From NCBI RefSeq assembly GCF_040183065.1, contig NC_091119.1:109538263-109602262 (forward strand): 64,000 nucleotides of DNA, written 5' to 3'. Positions 21,474 through 32,848 of the stretch are shown here, one piece after another (within the stretch, counting starts at the first letter, position 1; each line of letters opens with the position of its first letter). Source of the stretch: Periplaneta americana. Its lineage: Eukaryota > Arthropoda > Insecta > Blattodea > Blattidae. The notes under the pieces are model-generated. The model was not told the origin of the DNA, searched no databases, and saw only the letters and a program-made list of their open reading frames with translations. The translations under genes were made by a program, and so were the position numbers.

Positions 21474-21737
21474 ATATCGTCACCTGAATGCAAGAACTAG
21501 GTAACTTGATTTTTCATATTTTGTGACATTGGCTATTTACTTATTTATTGCACTAAGGAATATGTCTCGTTTTCTTTTACCTATTTGTTATATTGGAAAA
21601 TAGCTATCGCTGGTATCGTTCGATCAGTTACCTAGATCCTGGATTACATTTTGTGCGATTTTTGTTATGCTATAAAAGAGGTAACTAAAAAACGCAAATT
21701 TCGAGTTACCTAGTTCTTGCATTCAGGCGACGATATC
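21474..21737. mobile_element. MITE with about 33-bp inverted repeats (264 bp)
   Basis: ATATCGTCACCTGAATGCAA at 21474 and its complement near 21737 pair almost perfectly for about 33 bases, through AAGAACTAGGTAACT. The TAGGTAACT word is echoed several times inside. No convincing target duplication was found. Confidence 0.65.
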
Positions 21738-22080
21738 ATAGTGTATCTATGCATTGCAAAATTACTAAGTTTTTAGTTTAGTTGATCTTCCAAGTATACG
21801 AACTGAGAAAAACTGACTCATTGAAGGTCTTCAGAATGCAAATGAAATTAGTTTTATTGCGGACAGCCTAATGTTGCAGGCGTTTAAACGTGACATTTAT
21901 TCTAAAAACATGCTGGCTAATTATTGAATAAACCGTTATAGATAGTAATGAAAAAGTAACAGAGGATTTATCAGTTCGTATTGTTTCCATCACTTGTCAA
22001 AATATTTGCACTTATTTCGCAACATTCTGTATATACTGAAACTAAATTTCCATTTCTTTGTTATTTACTAATATTTTTGT

Positions 22081-22221
22081 TTGTTTATTTATTTATTTAT
22101 TTATTTATTTATCCTCATCCATCCATTTATTCATTCATTCATTCATTCATTCATTCATTCATTCATTCATTCATTCATTCATTCATTCATTCATTCATTC
22201 ATTCATTCATTCATTCATTCA
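22081..22221. repeat. (TTTA)n then (ATTC)n microsatellite
   Basis: A short TTTA run at 22081-22112, then about 23 ATTC units. Confidence 0.95.
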
Positions 22222-23230
22222 AGCTGCGAATTCAGTACGGTTATTTTTTTCCCGATTTACTGTAGGCTAAGTAGCGACACCATTTGGTTCACGAAAGTGA
22301 GAAGCTCAACTGACAGATGATTCTTCATTGTGCAATTATTCTGAGAAGTATCAAAGTTGGAGCTTCAGTAACAGATACACGTCACCTGATTAGCAGGCCT
22401 TGGCCTGATTCTCCAGCTGCGAACGCGCAACCTGCGAAGATGATCACAAGGAGGAAGTAGGATGATGTTAAGGAATGACGTTTCCTATTTGAACGACGAG
22501 ACGCAACAAACATTGTTATGAGTGTCCTTCTCATCAAACCATTGTACTTTATTGTAAAGACGTGTTTATTCTGGTGGACTTGGAACTAGTAAATGCTAGG
22601 TGCGATCTCTGAATGATCTGTTTCTTCCCACCGTAAGGGAGTTATGTTGACAGATGTACAGTTACCAAAGAAATGAGGAGAAGTAAAAAAGTTTTAAATT
22701 CAGTTGAAGAATCATTAAAGCATTTTAACTGAACATGAAAGGATGTTCTTTTATGTGGTGACAGTCTTTGAACCACGAAATATTTTATGTGCCTTTAACT
22801 TTCAGTGAATTAGAGCTTGTAAATAGATTACATTACATTCAGTGGCACTGTGAACAGCGCAGTTATAATTCTGAGCATATTATTTATCTCTTAGGACCAA
22901 TTTTATAAATTTAATATTTACAATTATTAATAGTAGATATTATTATGTCGTCATCGCTTTGCCTAGCCCTATATCAAAATGTGTGACTGGCTACTAAGAT
23001 GCCACTGAGAATTATAAGCAAAATATTTTCCATTCAGTAACATGGTGGATGATCAACTTATAATTCACAGCACTCACTTTTATGTGATTTTAATAATTAT
23101 AATAAAGCCTAACGGTAGATTTTCATACGTCGCTTTACATAACTATATATTACGGTGTGTGACTCATTGCTAAGATATTGCTAAGAATTATGAATGGGCG
23201 TGTTCTACTATATAGGATAACCATAGTTTA
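22222..23230. other. No recognisable feature
   Basis: AT-rich non-coding DNA. Confidence 0.35.
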
Positions 23231-23234
23231 TCAT

Positions 23235-23408
23235 TGTTTACCCAATTGTTTCCCAAGTTGATACATCACTGAAAACGATCCGGGACACTGAAACATACTT
23301 ATCTGCACTGTATCTCATTCCAACCAATTTTTTAAAATGTTTTTCCAAGGGTGCTTTCAAGTCGTCAATTGTTTTGAAATGTATAGTGTCTTTTAACCCA
23401 CCCTGTAT
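23235..23408. repeat. Degraded relative of the 20894 element
   Basis: Shares ACATCACTGAAAACGAT-like and TTTTCCAAGGG-like blocks in order, and ends CCACCCTGTA, matching the right end of the 20894-21113 element. The left end is eroded. Confidence 0.45.
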
Positions 23409-23409
23409 G

Positions 23410-24130
23410 TTAAATTAGATATTTATTATTTTCGTTTCTGTGGAATATACTAATGACAGAAATTTTTGAAGAATTTGATCATTTTTTCAGTGTGAACTGA
23501 TGTCTAATTACAAACATTTCTTCCGTGTTAAGATAAATTGTACAACTCATTCTGAGTTGTCTTCTAGTCTTTATTACTCCAAGCAATTTACTAGTTCCAA
23601 ATACCACCTGTATAGCAAAAAAGAAATGAATAAAATTTTAAAAACATTTTTGTGTATACTGTATAGTGATGTTATTGTACAAAATATTGTTTACGTTACA
23701 TTTGTTTTGTTGAATGAAATTAATGTTGTACATCTATTTTATCATTCAGATCTTACAATTATGTTGGATAAATTTCAGTATGTGGCGCTCTAATATAGTG
23801 TGGAAAATAATAAAAAAAGTTTATGCAGTAAATTTGTATTTATGTTTATAAGTGAAAGTGAGGAACAAACGAATTCTCTATCCGAATACATATAGCCCTG
23901 TTTGTTCTATTCCAGATTCTTCTTTGTGAAGCAGCAGAAACGCATATTCACTTGAAGATCAAACTTTTAAATTTTCTGAAATCCCTATAATGTCCCAATT
24001 ACTTTTCTTTTAAATGAATTGTTTCCGCTTTAGGATGTTGATGGTTCTTGGTACTGTGGACGATTTATTTATAGCTGCTGATTGTACTATTTTGAAGAAT
24101 ACTTTAGGACGAGTGTATACATACATAATA
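23410..24130. other. No recognisable feature
   Basis: AT-rich. A 97-codon open frame at 23500-23793 has no recognisable family and a composition typical of AT-rich chance frames. Confidence 0.3.
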
Positions 24131-24132
24131 TA

Positions 24133-25025
24133 CAGGGTATTAAAAAGTATCCAATATTTTAGGAGGTGCTAGTACGCATCAAAACAAGAAAATAATGTCT
24201 AATAAATATGGGTCCTACAACACATACTTTCTGAGATCTGAACACTTGTTCATAGGAGGTGCTCAATGTGACGTCCATTCATGGCAATGCATTCCTCTGC
24301 CTTTCGGCGTAAGGAATCACGCACTCTGAAATTGATCTGGTTCCTTCATGAGCCCCTATAACGAAACGTCTAGGGCATTTAGGTTTGGGTAACGAGCAGG
24401 CCAAGATGTGGGGCTTCCCGACCAATCCAGCGGTCCAGAAATGTCAGCGTCAGGTGTTCACGCACATTGCGGAGAAAATGAGCTGGTGCGCCATCGCGCA
24501 GGGACCACATCTTTAGTCTCTGCTGACATGGCACATTCTCCAGCAAGGCAGGCAATACATTAATAAGAAAGTCCTGAAAGTCTCTGTGGTAGCACGTATG
24601 GCCCTATTAATCTATCACCAAGAACGTCTGCTCATACGTTAATTGAGAATCGATGATGGTGCCTTGTTTCATCAACTGCATTGGGATTTTCATCAGCCTA
24701 CACATGCTAATTACGAAAATTCACATCATCTCTGCTGAACCTCACTCATATCCGCAACAAGATTTTTGTTTTCAGTATTCTTTACGACGTATCATTATTC
24801 CATGCCAGGAGTGTCAACTGCGTTATGATTATCTGATAGTCTGCTGTATTGTAGGGCAGAGAAATGCATTGCCATAAATGGACGTCACATTGAGCATCTC
24901 CTATGAACAAGTGTTCAGATCTCAGAAAGTATGTGTCATAGGACCTATGTTTATTAGACATTATTTTCTTCTTTTGATCCATGCTATCACCTCCTAAACT
25001 ATTGGATACTTTTTTCAACAACCTG
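24133..25025 (-). mobile_element. Mariner-type element with long inverted repeats, longer copy (893 bp)
   Basis: Ends CAGGGTATTAAAAAGTATCC and, inverted, CAGGTTGTTGAAAAAAGTAT, each next to TA (24131-24132, 25026-25027). It is a sister copy of 14861-15562 with about 190 more interior bases, which include a minus-strand transposase fragment. Confidence 0.75.
24340..24580 (-). pseudogene. Mariner-type DDE transposase fragment
   Basis: On the minus strand one frame reads through LPALLENVPCQQRLKMW, then SLRDGAPAHFLRNVREHL and FLDRWIGR. After a frame change it reads SWPARYPNLNALDVSL. This is the second catalytic Asp (DGAPAHF) and the block leading to the third acidic residue of DDE mariner-type enzymes. 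At least one frameshift and one stop occur. The N-terminal DNA-binding domain and first Asp are not recognisable. Confidence 0.6.
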
Positions 25026-25049
25026 TATATTCTGCAAATATTCTCTAAA

Positions 25050-25910
25050 ATCTAGTCAAGAATGTGTGACGAAGAAATCTTAAGTAGAAGGTAAAGTTGT
25101 GGTTAGTATTAGAACAGTATTAAATTGGTTTAGGCGATTCAGTAATGGAGATATTAGCACAGTCTACTATATACAGTCACGAAGCTTCAGTTTTGAGGGT
25201 GCTAGAAACAATAGACTGTGACGGTTCTATTTTTAATTGTCTGTAATGAGGCGATATTAGCGCTCCTAGTGGTGAGCAACTACCTAATGTTTGCATATTT
25301 ACTACGTATTGAGCTTCGCGACTGTATATACTAGACTGTGATATTAGCCTTGAAGTAGAACCATCAGTTGTAGAAAATGAGGTTCTGCGCAGCGTGCTCG
25401 AAGAACTGCCATTTGTCAGCATCCGTGAATTGTCCGCAAGCCTTTGTGTTTCCGTAGCCACAGTTGCTACGCAATAGTAGATCCATATGAACTTACAACA
25501 GCTCCGGCAAACAGCTTCTTCATCTCCTTGAACGACAGGTTCTGAAAGCACTTTGTGACATGCGATGAAAAATGATTTTTTTTATATATATAATTTTGAG
25601 GAAAGCAAGCAGTGAATAAGTCGTGGGAAAGAATAATTTCAACCAGTGATTTGTCGAGGTAATTTTGGGTAAGAGGAGATGCTCCGCGTTTCTTGGAATT
25701 TCCTCGGTGCTGTCCATTTCGAAGTGGTCCCAAATGGTTACGCAATTCACGCTCAGTTGTACCCTGAGCAACTGGGCCGAGTTTGTGAAGTTTCAAGGCA
25801 AAACTGCACAACGTTAATCTATAAAAGCGAATTTTACTGCAGCAAGACAATGCTCCTGCCCATTGAACAAGATTGAGGAAGGAGATTTGATAATCTTGAA
25901 GATTCACAAA
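25050..25910 (+). pseudogene. Mariner transposase, split by a MITE
   Basis: Upstream of the insertion the frame gives WFRRFSNGDI; downstream it gives SLEVEPSVVENEVLRSVL and ELSASLCVSVATVATQ, an N-terminal helix-turn-helix region of a mariner transposase. Further on, 25679-25870 gives MLRVSWNFLGAVHFEVVPNG and a DNAPAH-like DDE block in a neighbouring frame. Stops and frameshifts are several. The 25158-25340 MITE lies inside the N-terminal part, so it arrived after this copy was in place. Confidence 0.6.
25158..25340. mobile_element. MITE (183 bp) with 7-bp target duplication
   Basis: About 29-bp inverted repeats begin CACAGTCTACTATATACAGT at 25158, with the complement ending GACTGTG at 25340. 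ATATTAG flanks both sides (25151-25157, 25341-25347). Removing the element with one ATATTAG copy rejoins an open mariner frame, which independently confirms the boundaries. Confidence 0.8.
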
Positions 25911-26087
25911 TACGAGTGCAGAATTTTTCGCGTCCAAATAGTTAACAAATTCGGTTATGGCAGGAAGATAGGTGCAAGTAATGAAAAATGATGGTCTTTA
26001 TTTTGAGGAATAATAATATTTTGTTTGTTTATTGTTGTTCTGATAGAAAAAGTACCAGTTACAGGACAACTTTTCAGCTAACCTATT

Positions 26088-26455
26088 AGTATTGCTGACG
26101 CCAGCGTTTCTGGCGCGTGTCCTTAAGTACAATGCACAATCTGCGAGCATCTGTTGATAGTGTAGCTGAGACTGGTATTACCTCCTTCACGTCAGCAATC
26201 TGCCAATCACAGTTGTCAGTCTTGCTGCCCAGACTGTGGAAAAAGTAAGATACTCGCACTTAAGTTTCCCTACGCTAGCGTTCCTGCTGTGTGTCCTTGA
26301 GTACAGTGTCCAGTCAGTGAGTTTCTGTTGACACTGAAGCTGAGAACGGTACCTCCTCCTAAATACACGTCACATCAACAATCTGCCAATCACAATTGCC
26401 AGCTTTATCGCCCATACTTTGCTACAAAGGTAAGACATTCGCACTTAAGGTTCCC
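26088..26455. repeat. Tandem duplication of a unit of about 183 bp
   Basis: Two diverged head-to-tail copies start near 26088 and 26271. Shared blocks include CAATCTGCCAATCACA, GTGTCCTT and TCGCACTTAAG. Function unknown. It could be a short satellite seed or a duplicated promoter-like segment. Confidence 0.6.
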
Positions 26456-27005
26456 ATTACTTATTTCACATGCCAAAAACGGTGGCGCGGCCTATAATAC
26501 GCGTGAAGGGAAGAAGAAATGCTGAAAATAAAGGAAATAACAGAAGCAGAATTTCATAGGGTTTTCCTCCAAAGCATTAAACATACACAAATCTTCGGAA
26601 CATATTTTACAATGTTCTACTGGGAATTAGCATCCTTCTACCGTAATGTGTACATATGCGTTGGACATCACGCACAACAAATTCACTGACAATGTAATGT
26701 TCAGCGTTTATTTCTTTAAAAAAAAAAAAAACTTCTTTTGCTGCAGCTTAATGCCTACTTATTCCCGGACCCGCAAATTTATTTGTTACGTGAAAAATAT
26801 AAATTTTTCCAGTAATGTTACACACTTCGGAAAGATTTCGAAACGCGTTTCCACAATTTTCCTCGATAATAATTTCAATTCTGCTGAGTAATATTTTTAT
26901 GTAATGAAGGAACTAATGAGAAAGTAATACGCAATTTAATAGCGCCGTTTACTTATTTTGATTTACGTTATATTATATCTCCGTTTGGGATCAGTAAACA
27001 AATTT
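26456..27005. other. No recognisable feature
   Basis: AT-rich with a poly-A run near 26720. Confidence 0.35.
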
Positions 27006-27009
27006 TAAT

Positions 27010-27135
27010 TACAGGACTTTACAAGGCCATCAGGTGGTCCGAATTCGAGTTCCGGTCATGTGTGGGATTTTTCATTCAAAAAACCATAAGTGACACTTAT
27101 GGCGGACAGGTCGAACCGCGGCAGACTAAAGGTCT
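27010..27135 (+). repeat. SINE family A, partial
   Basis: GTGGTCCGAATTCGAGTTCC resembles the family A B-box zone, followed by AAACCATAAGTGACACTTAT and GGCGGACAGG as in the 35615 copy. The 3' half is missing. Confidence 0.55.
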
Positions 27136-27668
27136 GTGTAACTTCGTAGTGCCACTACCAAGAAATTAGATAGATTTATCTCGTCGCAAGCCAATTGTAG
27201 CTTTTATGTTTGTGTAAATCCTTTCACATATTCTCGGAGTTAAGTAGGAATTTTAGTTTGGCGGTTCACGATATGGGACATAGGTGCATGTTCAGAACAG
27301 TTGATTTTTTTACATGAAAGTCTTACATTTTGGTGCACATGGAAAGGGGGCTCATTTTTGCTCTAACGGTGTCAGACTTTCGATTTACCTGCATTTGCTC
27401 ACAGTGCTCAGCGCCTACTTCGATTAGAACAGTGAACGTATATCGTTTGAAAGGTAATAGGTATGCTAAAACGATAGGCCTAATAGGCCTAATTGAAAAA
27501 TCTTGAAAACTGCTAAAATAGCGGCCATATTAAAATCACGCGATTTTTTCACTCTTACCATCTAAAATATTTAATAAGTTAGCTCGAAAACTACTCAATA
27601 TATGCTAACAACAAATACTCTTTGGAAAGCTCTAACGATAGGCCTACCTAATGTCATGTATAAATAAA
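27136..27668. other. No recognisable feature
   Basis: AT-rich. Contains three copies of TAGGCCTA (27475, 27484, 27639). Confidence 0.35.
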
Positions 27669-27669
27669 A

Positions 27670-28060
27670 TTTTCTTAGGAAAATATTTGGGGCTAAAAGA
27701 GATGAAGTTACAGGAGAATGGAGAAAGTTACACAACACAGAACTGCACGCATTGTATTCTTCACCCGACATAATTAGGAACATTAAATCCAGACGTTTGA
27801 GATGGGCAGGGCATGTAGCACGTATGGGCGAATCCAGAAATGCATATAGAGTGTTAGTTGGGAGGCCGGAGGGAAGAAGACCTTTAGGGATGGCGAGACG
27901 TAGATGGGAAGATAATATTAAAGTGGATTCAAGGGAGGTGGGATACGATGATAGAGAATGGATTAATCTTGCTCAGGATAGGGACCAATGGCGGGCTTAT
28001 GTGAGGGCGGCAATGAACCTCCGGGTTCCTTAAAAGCCAGTAAGTAAGTAAGTAAGTATT
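27670..28060 (+). mobile_element. 5'-truncated LINE, 3' end (copy 1)
   Basis: The frame from about 27672 to a stop at 28031-28033 encodes the C-terminal tail of a non-LTR retrotransposon polyprotein, including ALYSSPDIIRNIKSRRLRW and GHVARMGES with a Trp/Arg-rich end. It terminates in an AAGT repeat tail (TAAGTAAGTAAGTAAG, about 28041-28056), the 3' signature also seen at 30403-30413. Uninterrupted, so fairly recent, but lacking reverse transcriptase and endonuclease. Confidence 0.75.
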
Positions 28061-29290
28061 CAAAAATATAGTTCATAAGATTTTATCTTACAGCTTCATG
28101 ATGCCGAGACTGACTGCCTCACAAAAGTAAGAATGCTACCGAAAACGGAAGAAGGAGATGTAGGGAGGTTCACAGAGTTCGGAAATAAGCAGATAAAACA
28201 TTTAATATCCGCAGAAGAAGATCGCTATCATTCAACTTAACGTAACGTCTTAGTAAAATTTGCGGTCCAGCCGTAGCTTGAACCAGAGCGTAGGCCTACT
28301 TTTATTTTATGTGTGTAGCAGGTTTCCAGGACTCAACATATTGGCAGGTTTGCATGACAGATGAGTTTCAGAAAACATTTCATCATAAAGGCCTTGCATC
28401 AACAGCTTGTTAAAGAACATAGTATTTTTGTTGAAATAACGATACTTTCCTGGACACTTGTTCCAACACAGATTATAGCTCATGAATTACAGGACTTCAT
28501 TTGTTTTATGAGGCTGCCTCTAAGCCGACATTTTATCCAATGGACTTCTATTGTTTGAAAGGAAGCTCTTCCTTTCTCTTTAGTCTATAATTGTTATATG
28601 TTTTATGCATCACTCAAAAAATGAAAAAGGAAATAAATATATAATGCAACCTATTTCATGCTGCGGACGAATAAAAAAGATGTTTGTTTCAATTGCATTT
28701 ACAATACAATTAGACTGTTGTAAATAATGTAACCACAACTAAAAAAACGAATTGTATTATTAAAACAGTCCTGTTCTATCGAACTTCTTTCGATCACCCA
28801 GTTTCTGAAACAAGCAAATACTGATTTTCCTATGTACGTTATGTCTTATATTGTGACTAAGACACTTCAGTTACCTATTAGGCTCACTTGTATGCAAGTT
28901 AATAACTAAGAGTTTAATTAAATTTACACTCATTGTTAGTTGTGTGTTAGTGCGTGTTGCCGGAAGAAACACATTCTTCATGTAGATTGCAGAGGCAGGT
29001 TCATTGCGCATATAAATTCCAAGAGGTTGGGATGAGATGGATGAGGCTTCTAGTTCCGAAGATAAAGCAGAAATGACTAGGCAAGTCTCAAACAATAGCC
29101 AGGTGGTACAACTATCTTCGAGTATCAGCTAGATACTGGATGATCCTGGATGCGAGTTAGGGTCGCGTCCTTCGTGCAGCACTAGAAACGTATCCTTAAT
29201 CCCAACTATGTATCACTCCATCTGGCTTCATGACACAGTAATAAATGCACAGGAACTAGGATAATACAGTACGACTCCAATTCTGTGAAT
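28061..29290. other. No recognisable feature
   Basis: AT-rich non-coding DNA without convincing repeats. Confidence 0.35.
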
Positions 29291-29302
29291 GGTTGTAAGC
29301 GT

Positions 29303-30413
29303 ATGACTCGGTTAACAGAGAAGTTTTATACGATATTCTTATTGAATTTGGTATTCCCAAGAAACTAATACCGGTACGATTAATTAAAATTTGTCTCAAT
29401 GAAACGTACAGCAGAGTTCGTATAGGCCAGTTTCTGTCGGATACTTTGCCAATTCACTGCGGGCTAAAGCAAGGAGATGCACCATCAACTTTACTTTTTA
29501 ACTTTGCTCTAGAATATGCAATTAGGAACGTTCAGGATAACAGAGAGGGTTTGGAATTGAACGGGTTACATCAGCTCCTTGTCTTTGCGGATGACGTGAA
29601 TATGTTAGGAGAAAATCCACAAACTATTAGGGAAAACAAGAGAATTTTACTTGAAGCATGTAAAGAAATACATTTTGAAGTAAATTCAGAAAAGACAAAG
29701 TATATGTTTATGTCTCGTGACCAGAATATTGCACGAAATGGAAATATAAAAATTGGAAATTTATATTTTGAAGAGGTGGAAAAATTAAAATATCTTATAG
29801 CAACAGTAACAAATAGGTCTACGAATGGCATTAGGGGCGAAATTAAACGCAGAATAAATATGGGAAATGCCTGTTATTATTCGGTTGAGAAGCTTTTGTC
29901 ATCCAGTCTGCTGTCAGAAAAGCTGAAAGTTAGAATTTATAAAACAATATTATATTACCGGTTGTCCTATATGGTTGTGAAACTTGGACTCTCACTTTGA
30001 GAGAGGAACAGAGATTAAGGATGTTTGAGAATAAGTTGCTTAAGAAAATATTTGGAACTAAGAGGGACGAAGTTACAGGAGAATTGGGAAAATTAAACAG
30101 CGCAGAACTTCACTCATTATATTCTTCACCTGACATAATTGGGAACATCAAATCAAGACGTTTGAGATGGTATGGGCATGTAGCATGTGTGGCGAATCCA
30201 GAAATGCATATAGAGTGTTAGTTGGAACGCCGGAGGGAAAATACCTTTTGGGGAGGCCGAGACGTAGATGGGAGGGTAACATTAAACTGTATTTGAGGGA
30301 GGTGGGATATGATGGTAGAGACTGAATTAATCTTCTCAGGATAGGGACCGATGACGAGCTTATGTGAGGGCGGCAATGAACCGCCGGGTTCCTTAAAAGC
30401 CGTAAGTAAGTAA
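29303..30413 (+). mobile_element. 5'-truncated LINE with target-site duplication (copy 2)
   Basis: A 12-bp direct repeat GGTTGTAAGCGT flanks the insertion (29291-29302, 30414-30425). The element begins inside the reverse transcriptase and ends with the AAGT-type tail. The structure is that of target-primed reverse transcription with 5' truncation. Confidence 0.85.
29305..30300 (+). pseudogene. LINE reverse transcriptase, C-terminal part, frameshifted
   Basis: The first frame, open to 30000, has [15 protein letters not shown], then [20 protein letters not shown] and the catalytic FADDVNMLG (a Y/F-ADD motif), then thumb sequence through [18 protein letters not shown] frameshift near 29960-30000 moves coding to the next frame (EEQRLRMFENKLLKKIFG and SRRLRWYGHVA), with a further break near 30190. 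The enzyme would copy LINE RNA into DNA at a nicked target. Here the fingers domain and endonuclease are missing. Confidence 0.75.
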
Positions 30414-30425
30414 GGTTGTAAGCGT

Positions 30426-30900
30426 GTCCGTGCCTTAGTAAACAATGATGATGCCAGTTCATTTCAGCCACAAGTACCGAGCACGTCACAGACGGTAAGA
30501 GATGTCTGTCAAGCGGACATCTTTAAACATGCAGCAAAAACTGCAAGTTATTCTTCGAATTGAAAATAGTGATAATTTTAAGCGTATAGCAGATAATACT
30601 ATTATAATATTAGTGTTCCCACGCAATTTATAAGTCGCTGCCGCTGCGCTAAAATTTCCATTGAAACTCTAAAAACAAGCTGGAATAAATTACTTACATA
30701 TGAAGTCGAAATGGAGATTTCTTAATATAGAAACCTTATGTAAAATGTACCGGTCATTATGCTGCAGGCACTACTCTTACCAGACTGTAAAATACTATTT
30801 ATTTTCCTTTCAGAACACAATAAAACTATAAGTTTGTTAGGAACTCTTTTAGTCCTAAAAATATTACAGTTCATAAAAGGAAAAAAAAAAACTGTATATT
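30426..30900. other. No recognisable feature
   Basis: AT-rich, no structure noted. Confidence 0.35.
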
Positions 30901-30904
30901 TGAT

Positions 30905-31265
30905 ATTCATTCATTCATAGTGTTCTACCCAAAGGCAGGTCTTTCACTGCAAACCCAGCATTCTCCAGTCTTTTCTATTTTCTGCCTTCCTCTTTGTCTC
31001 CACATATCTTATTGTCGTCTATCACCTGATATTTTCTTCTGCCCCGAACTCTTCTCCGTTCACCATTCCTTCCAGTGCATCCTTCAGAAGGCAGTTTCTT
31101 CTCAATCAGTGACCCAGCCAATTCCTTTTCCTCTTCCTCATCAGTTTCAGCATCATTCTTTCTTCACCCACTCTTTCCAACACATTTACGTTTCTTATTC
31201 TGTGTCCACTTCACACGCTCCATCCGTCTCCATATCTACATTTCAAATGCTTCTAGTCGTTACTC
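30905..31265 (-). pseudogene. LINE polyprotein C-terminal fragment, second family
   Basis: On the minus strand, starting at RLEAFEM, several neighbouring frames give the tail of another non-LTR retrotransposon: WRRMERVKWT, then RKRNWLGHWL-like and EGMVNGRRVRGRRKYQ-like blocks, ending in the 3' segment shared with 612-682. Multiple stops and frameshifts are present. A TTTC repeat lies beside it at 31350-31381. Confidence 0.6.
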
Positions 31266-31349
31266 TTCACTTCAGACGCGTCAAGGAAAGAATATTAGAA
31301 TAGCCTATATTATTGCCTGTAATAAAGAGATATTTCAATCAAACCAGGT

Positions 31350-31381
31350 ACTCTTTCTTTCTTTCTTTCTTTCTTTCTTTC
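31350..31381. repeat. (TTTC)n microsatellite
   Basis: About 8 TTTC units. Confidence 0.9.
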
Positions 31382-31404
31382 CCTTAGTTTAATCTCTGAT
31401 TTTT

Positions 31405-31795
31405 AGGTTCATTTATACGACCCACGCCACCCGGGCCTTACAGGGCCGCGACCTGTCGGGAGAGGAATTAATCTATTGGATCACATACATACTTATTTGA
31501 TCACACAAGGACATGGAGGGCCTCCCCGGATGAGAGATCAGCTCAATGCCAGGGCCACCTCCGATACAACACAAACATTTGAGACATTACACAGCATTCA
31601 CTCATACATATGAAAGGATTAAGGGAAGGTTCACAGTCCATGGCCGGACTTTCAAGAGGTACAATACCGGCATTCGCCTGGAAATAACTGAGGAAACCAT
31701 GAAAAACTTCAGTTAGGATTGCCGGCCACTGGGATCGAACCCCGGACCTCCCGAATACAAGGCCAGCCCTCTACCAATCCGTTAGCCCGCTCGGT
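31405..31795 (-). repeat. tRNA-derived SINE, family E
   Basis: Read on the minus strand the head (31720-31795) contains GGGCTAACGGATTGGTAGAG (A box) and GGTTCGATCCCAG (B box), then a body with TGAAGTTTTTCATGGTTTCC. The far end carries the palindromic CCCGGGCCTTACAGGGCC. Confidence 0.55.
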
Positions 31796-31799
31796 AAAC

Positions 31800-32845
31800 C
31801 AAGTACCCCTTTTCCCTGATTATAGATTATAGAATGTATATAGAAAAAAATCGTGCATGCTCCCATTATCTGTTAAGCTGTTTTACTACAATTTAATAAT
31901 TATTATAGGCCCTAATTAAATGCTAGAATATTGCTGAGATGTATGAGTGCACTATATCGTACTCGGTAACATGATGGCTAGCACTCATATAATTCTCAGT
32001 TCTTCGTTTATTGGAATCAAGTTCATACAATTTGATAATTAACATTTAAGTAGTCGCGTGGGGGTCATGTTGACCCCCAGTGTTATATGGTACTAATGTC
32101 ACAAAATAGTTCGCGAGTACTTAAGTGTTAAACCCAAGAGTCGATTCTTTTATATCGCTTTACCTAGCTTTGTGGATTCGTTGCTGGGATATTACTATCC
32201 TATTCAGTAATATACTCCAAAAATTCTTAGGAGTTTCAAGATTTCAAATTGTGTTAGGATTACTTTTTGTAATTTAAGTGTAATTAAATACAGAAGTCAA
32301 TTTTTCATAGCGTGTTACGCCTACTTCACTTTACTTTCAAGAGTGCCACTAGCTACACAGCGTTGTGAGCCGGATTTATAAATGGATGTACACATAATTA
32401 TTTAATAGTTTGTTATATTTCAGGACTTAAGTTCTCTTAGGACTACTTCTATATAACTTAAGCATATTTAAATCCAAAAGTTAGTTACCTTACACTATTT
32501 TGACATCGGATTTGACAAAAAATTCTGTTTCATCGCTCTTGTTAAGTGTGACAACATGTTAAACTAAATATTAAATTAACATTTCATTTTACTCGTGTTA
32601 AAAGTTTTAGCATTTGTTAATTCTCAAGATGGCTGGTATAAATAATGTTATTTTCAAGAAAACTTCATTGAGACTTACCAGGGAAGCTTTATTGAGACCT
32701 ACTGAATGTTGTGTTGTTCATTACAGACAAAATCCTTCACAAAAAACGGAAGTACAGAATTTTGAAAGCTGTTTTAAGGCCGTAATAAAAATTCGAAATA
32801 GGTTACAATACACAAGAGAAAGAAACAAGGTTCTATTTTTCTCCT
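31800..32845. other. No gene seen; contains a perfect short hairpin
   Basis: AT-rich. At 32059-32079, TGGGGGTCA and TGACCCCCA flank a 3-base loop. Nothing else stands out. Confidence 0.3.
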
Positions 32846-32848
32846 ATA

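Noticed and set aside
21981..22320. Frames rich in FIHS repeats
   Set aside because: Translations of the (ATTC)n microsatellite.
23500..23793. 97-codon open frame
   Set aside because: Composition matches AT-rich background and no motif or homologous copy was noticed.
32059..32079. Perfect 9-bp hairpin as a transcription terminator
   Set aside because: No gene ends here, and intrinsic terminators of this kind are not expected in an insect genome.
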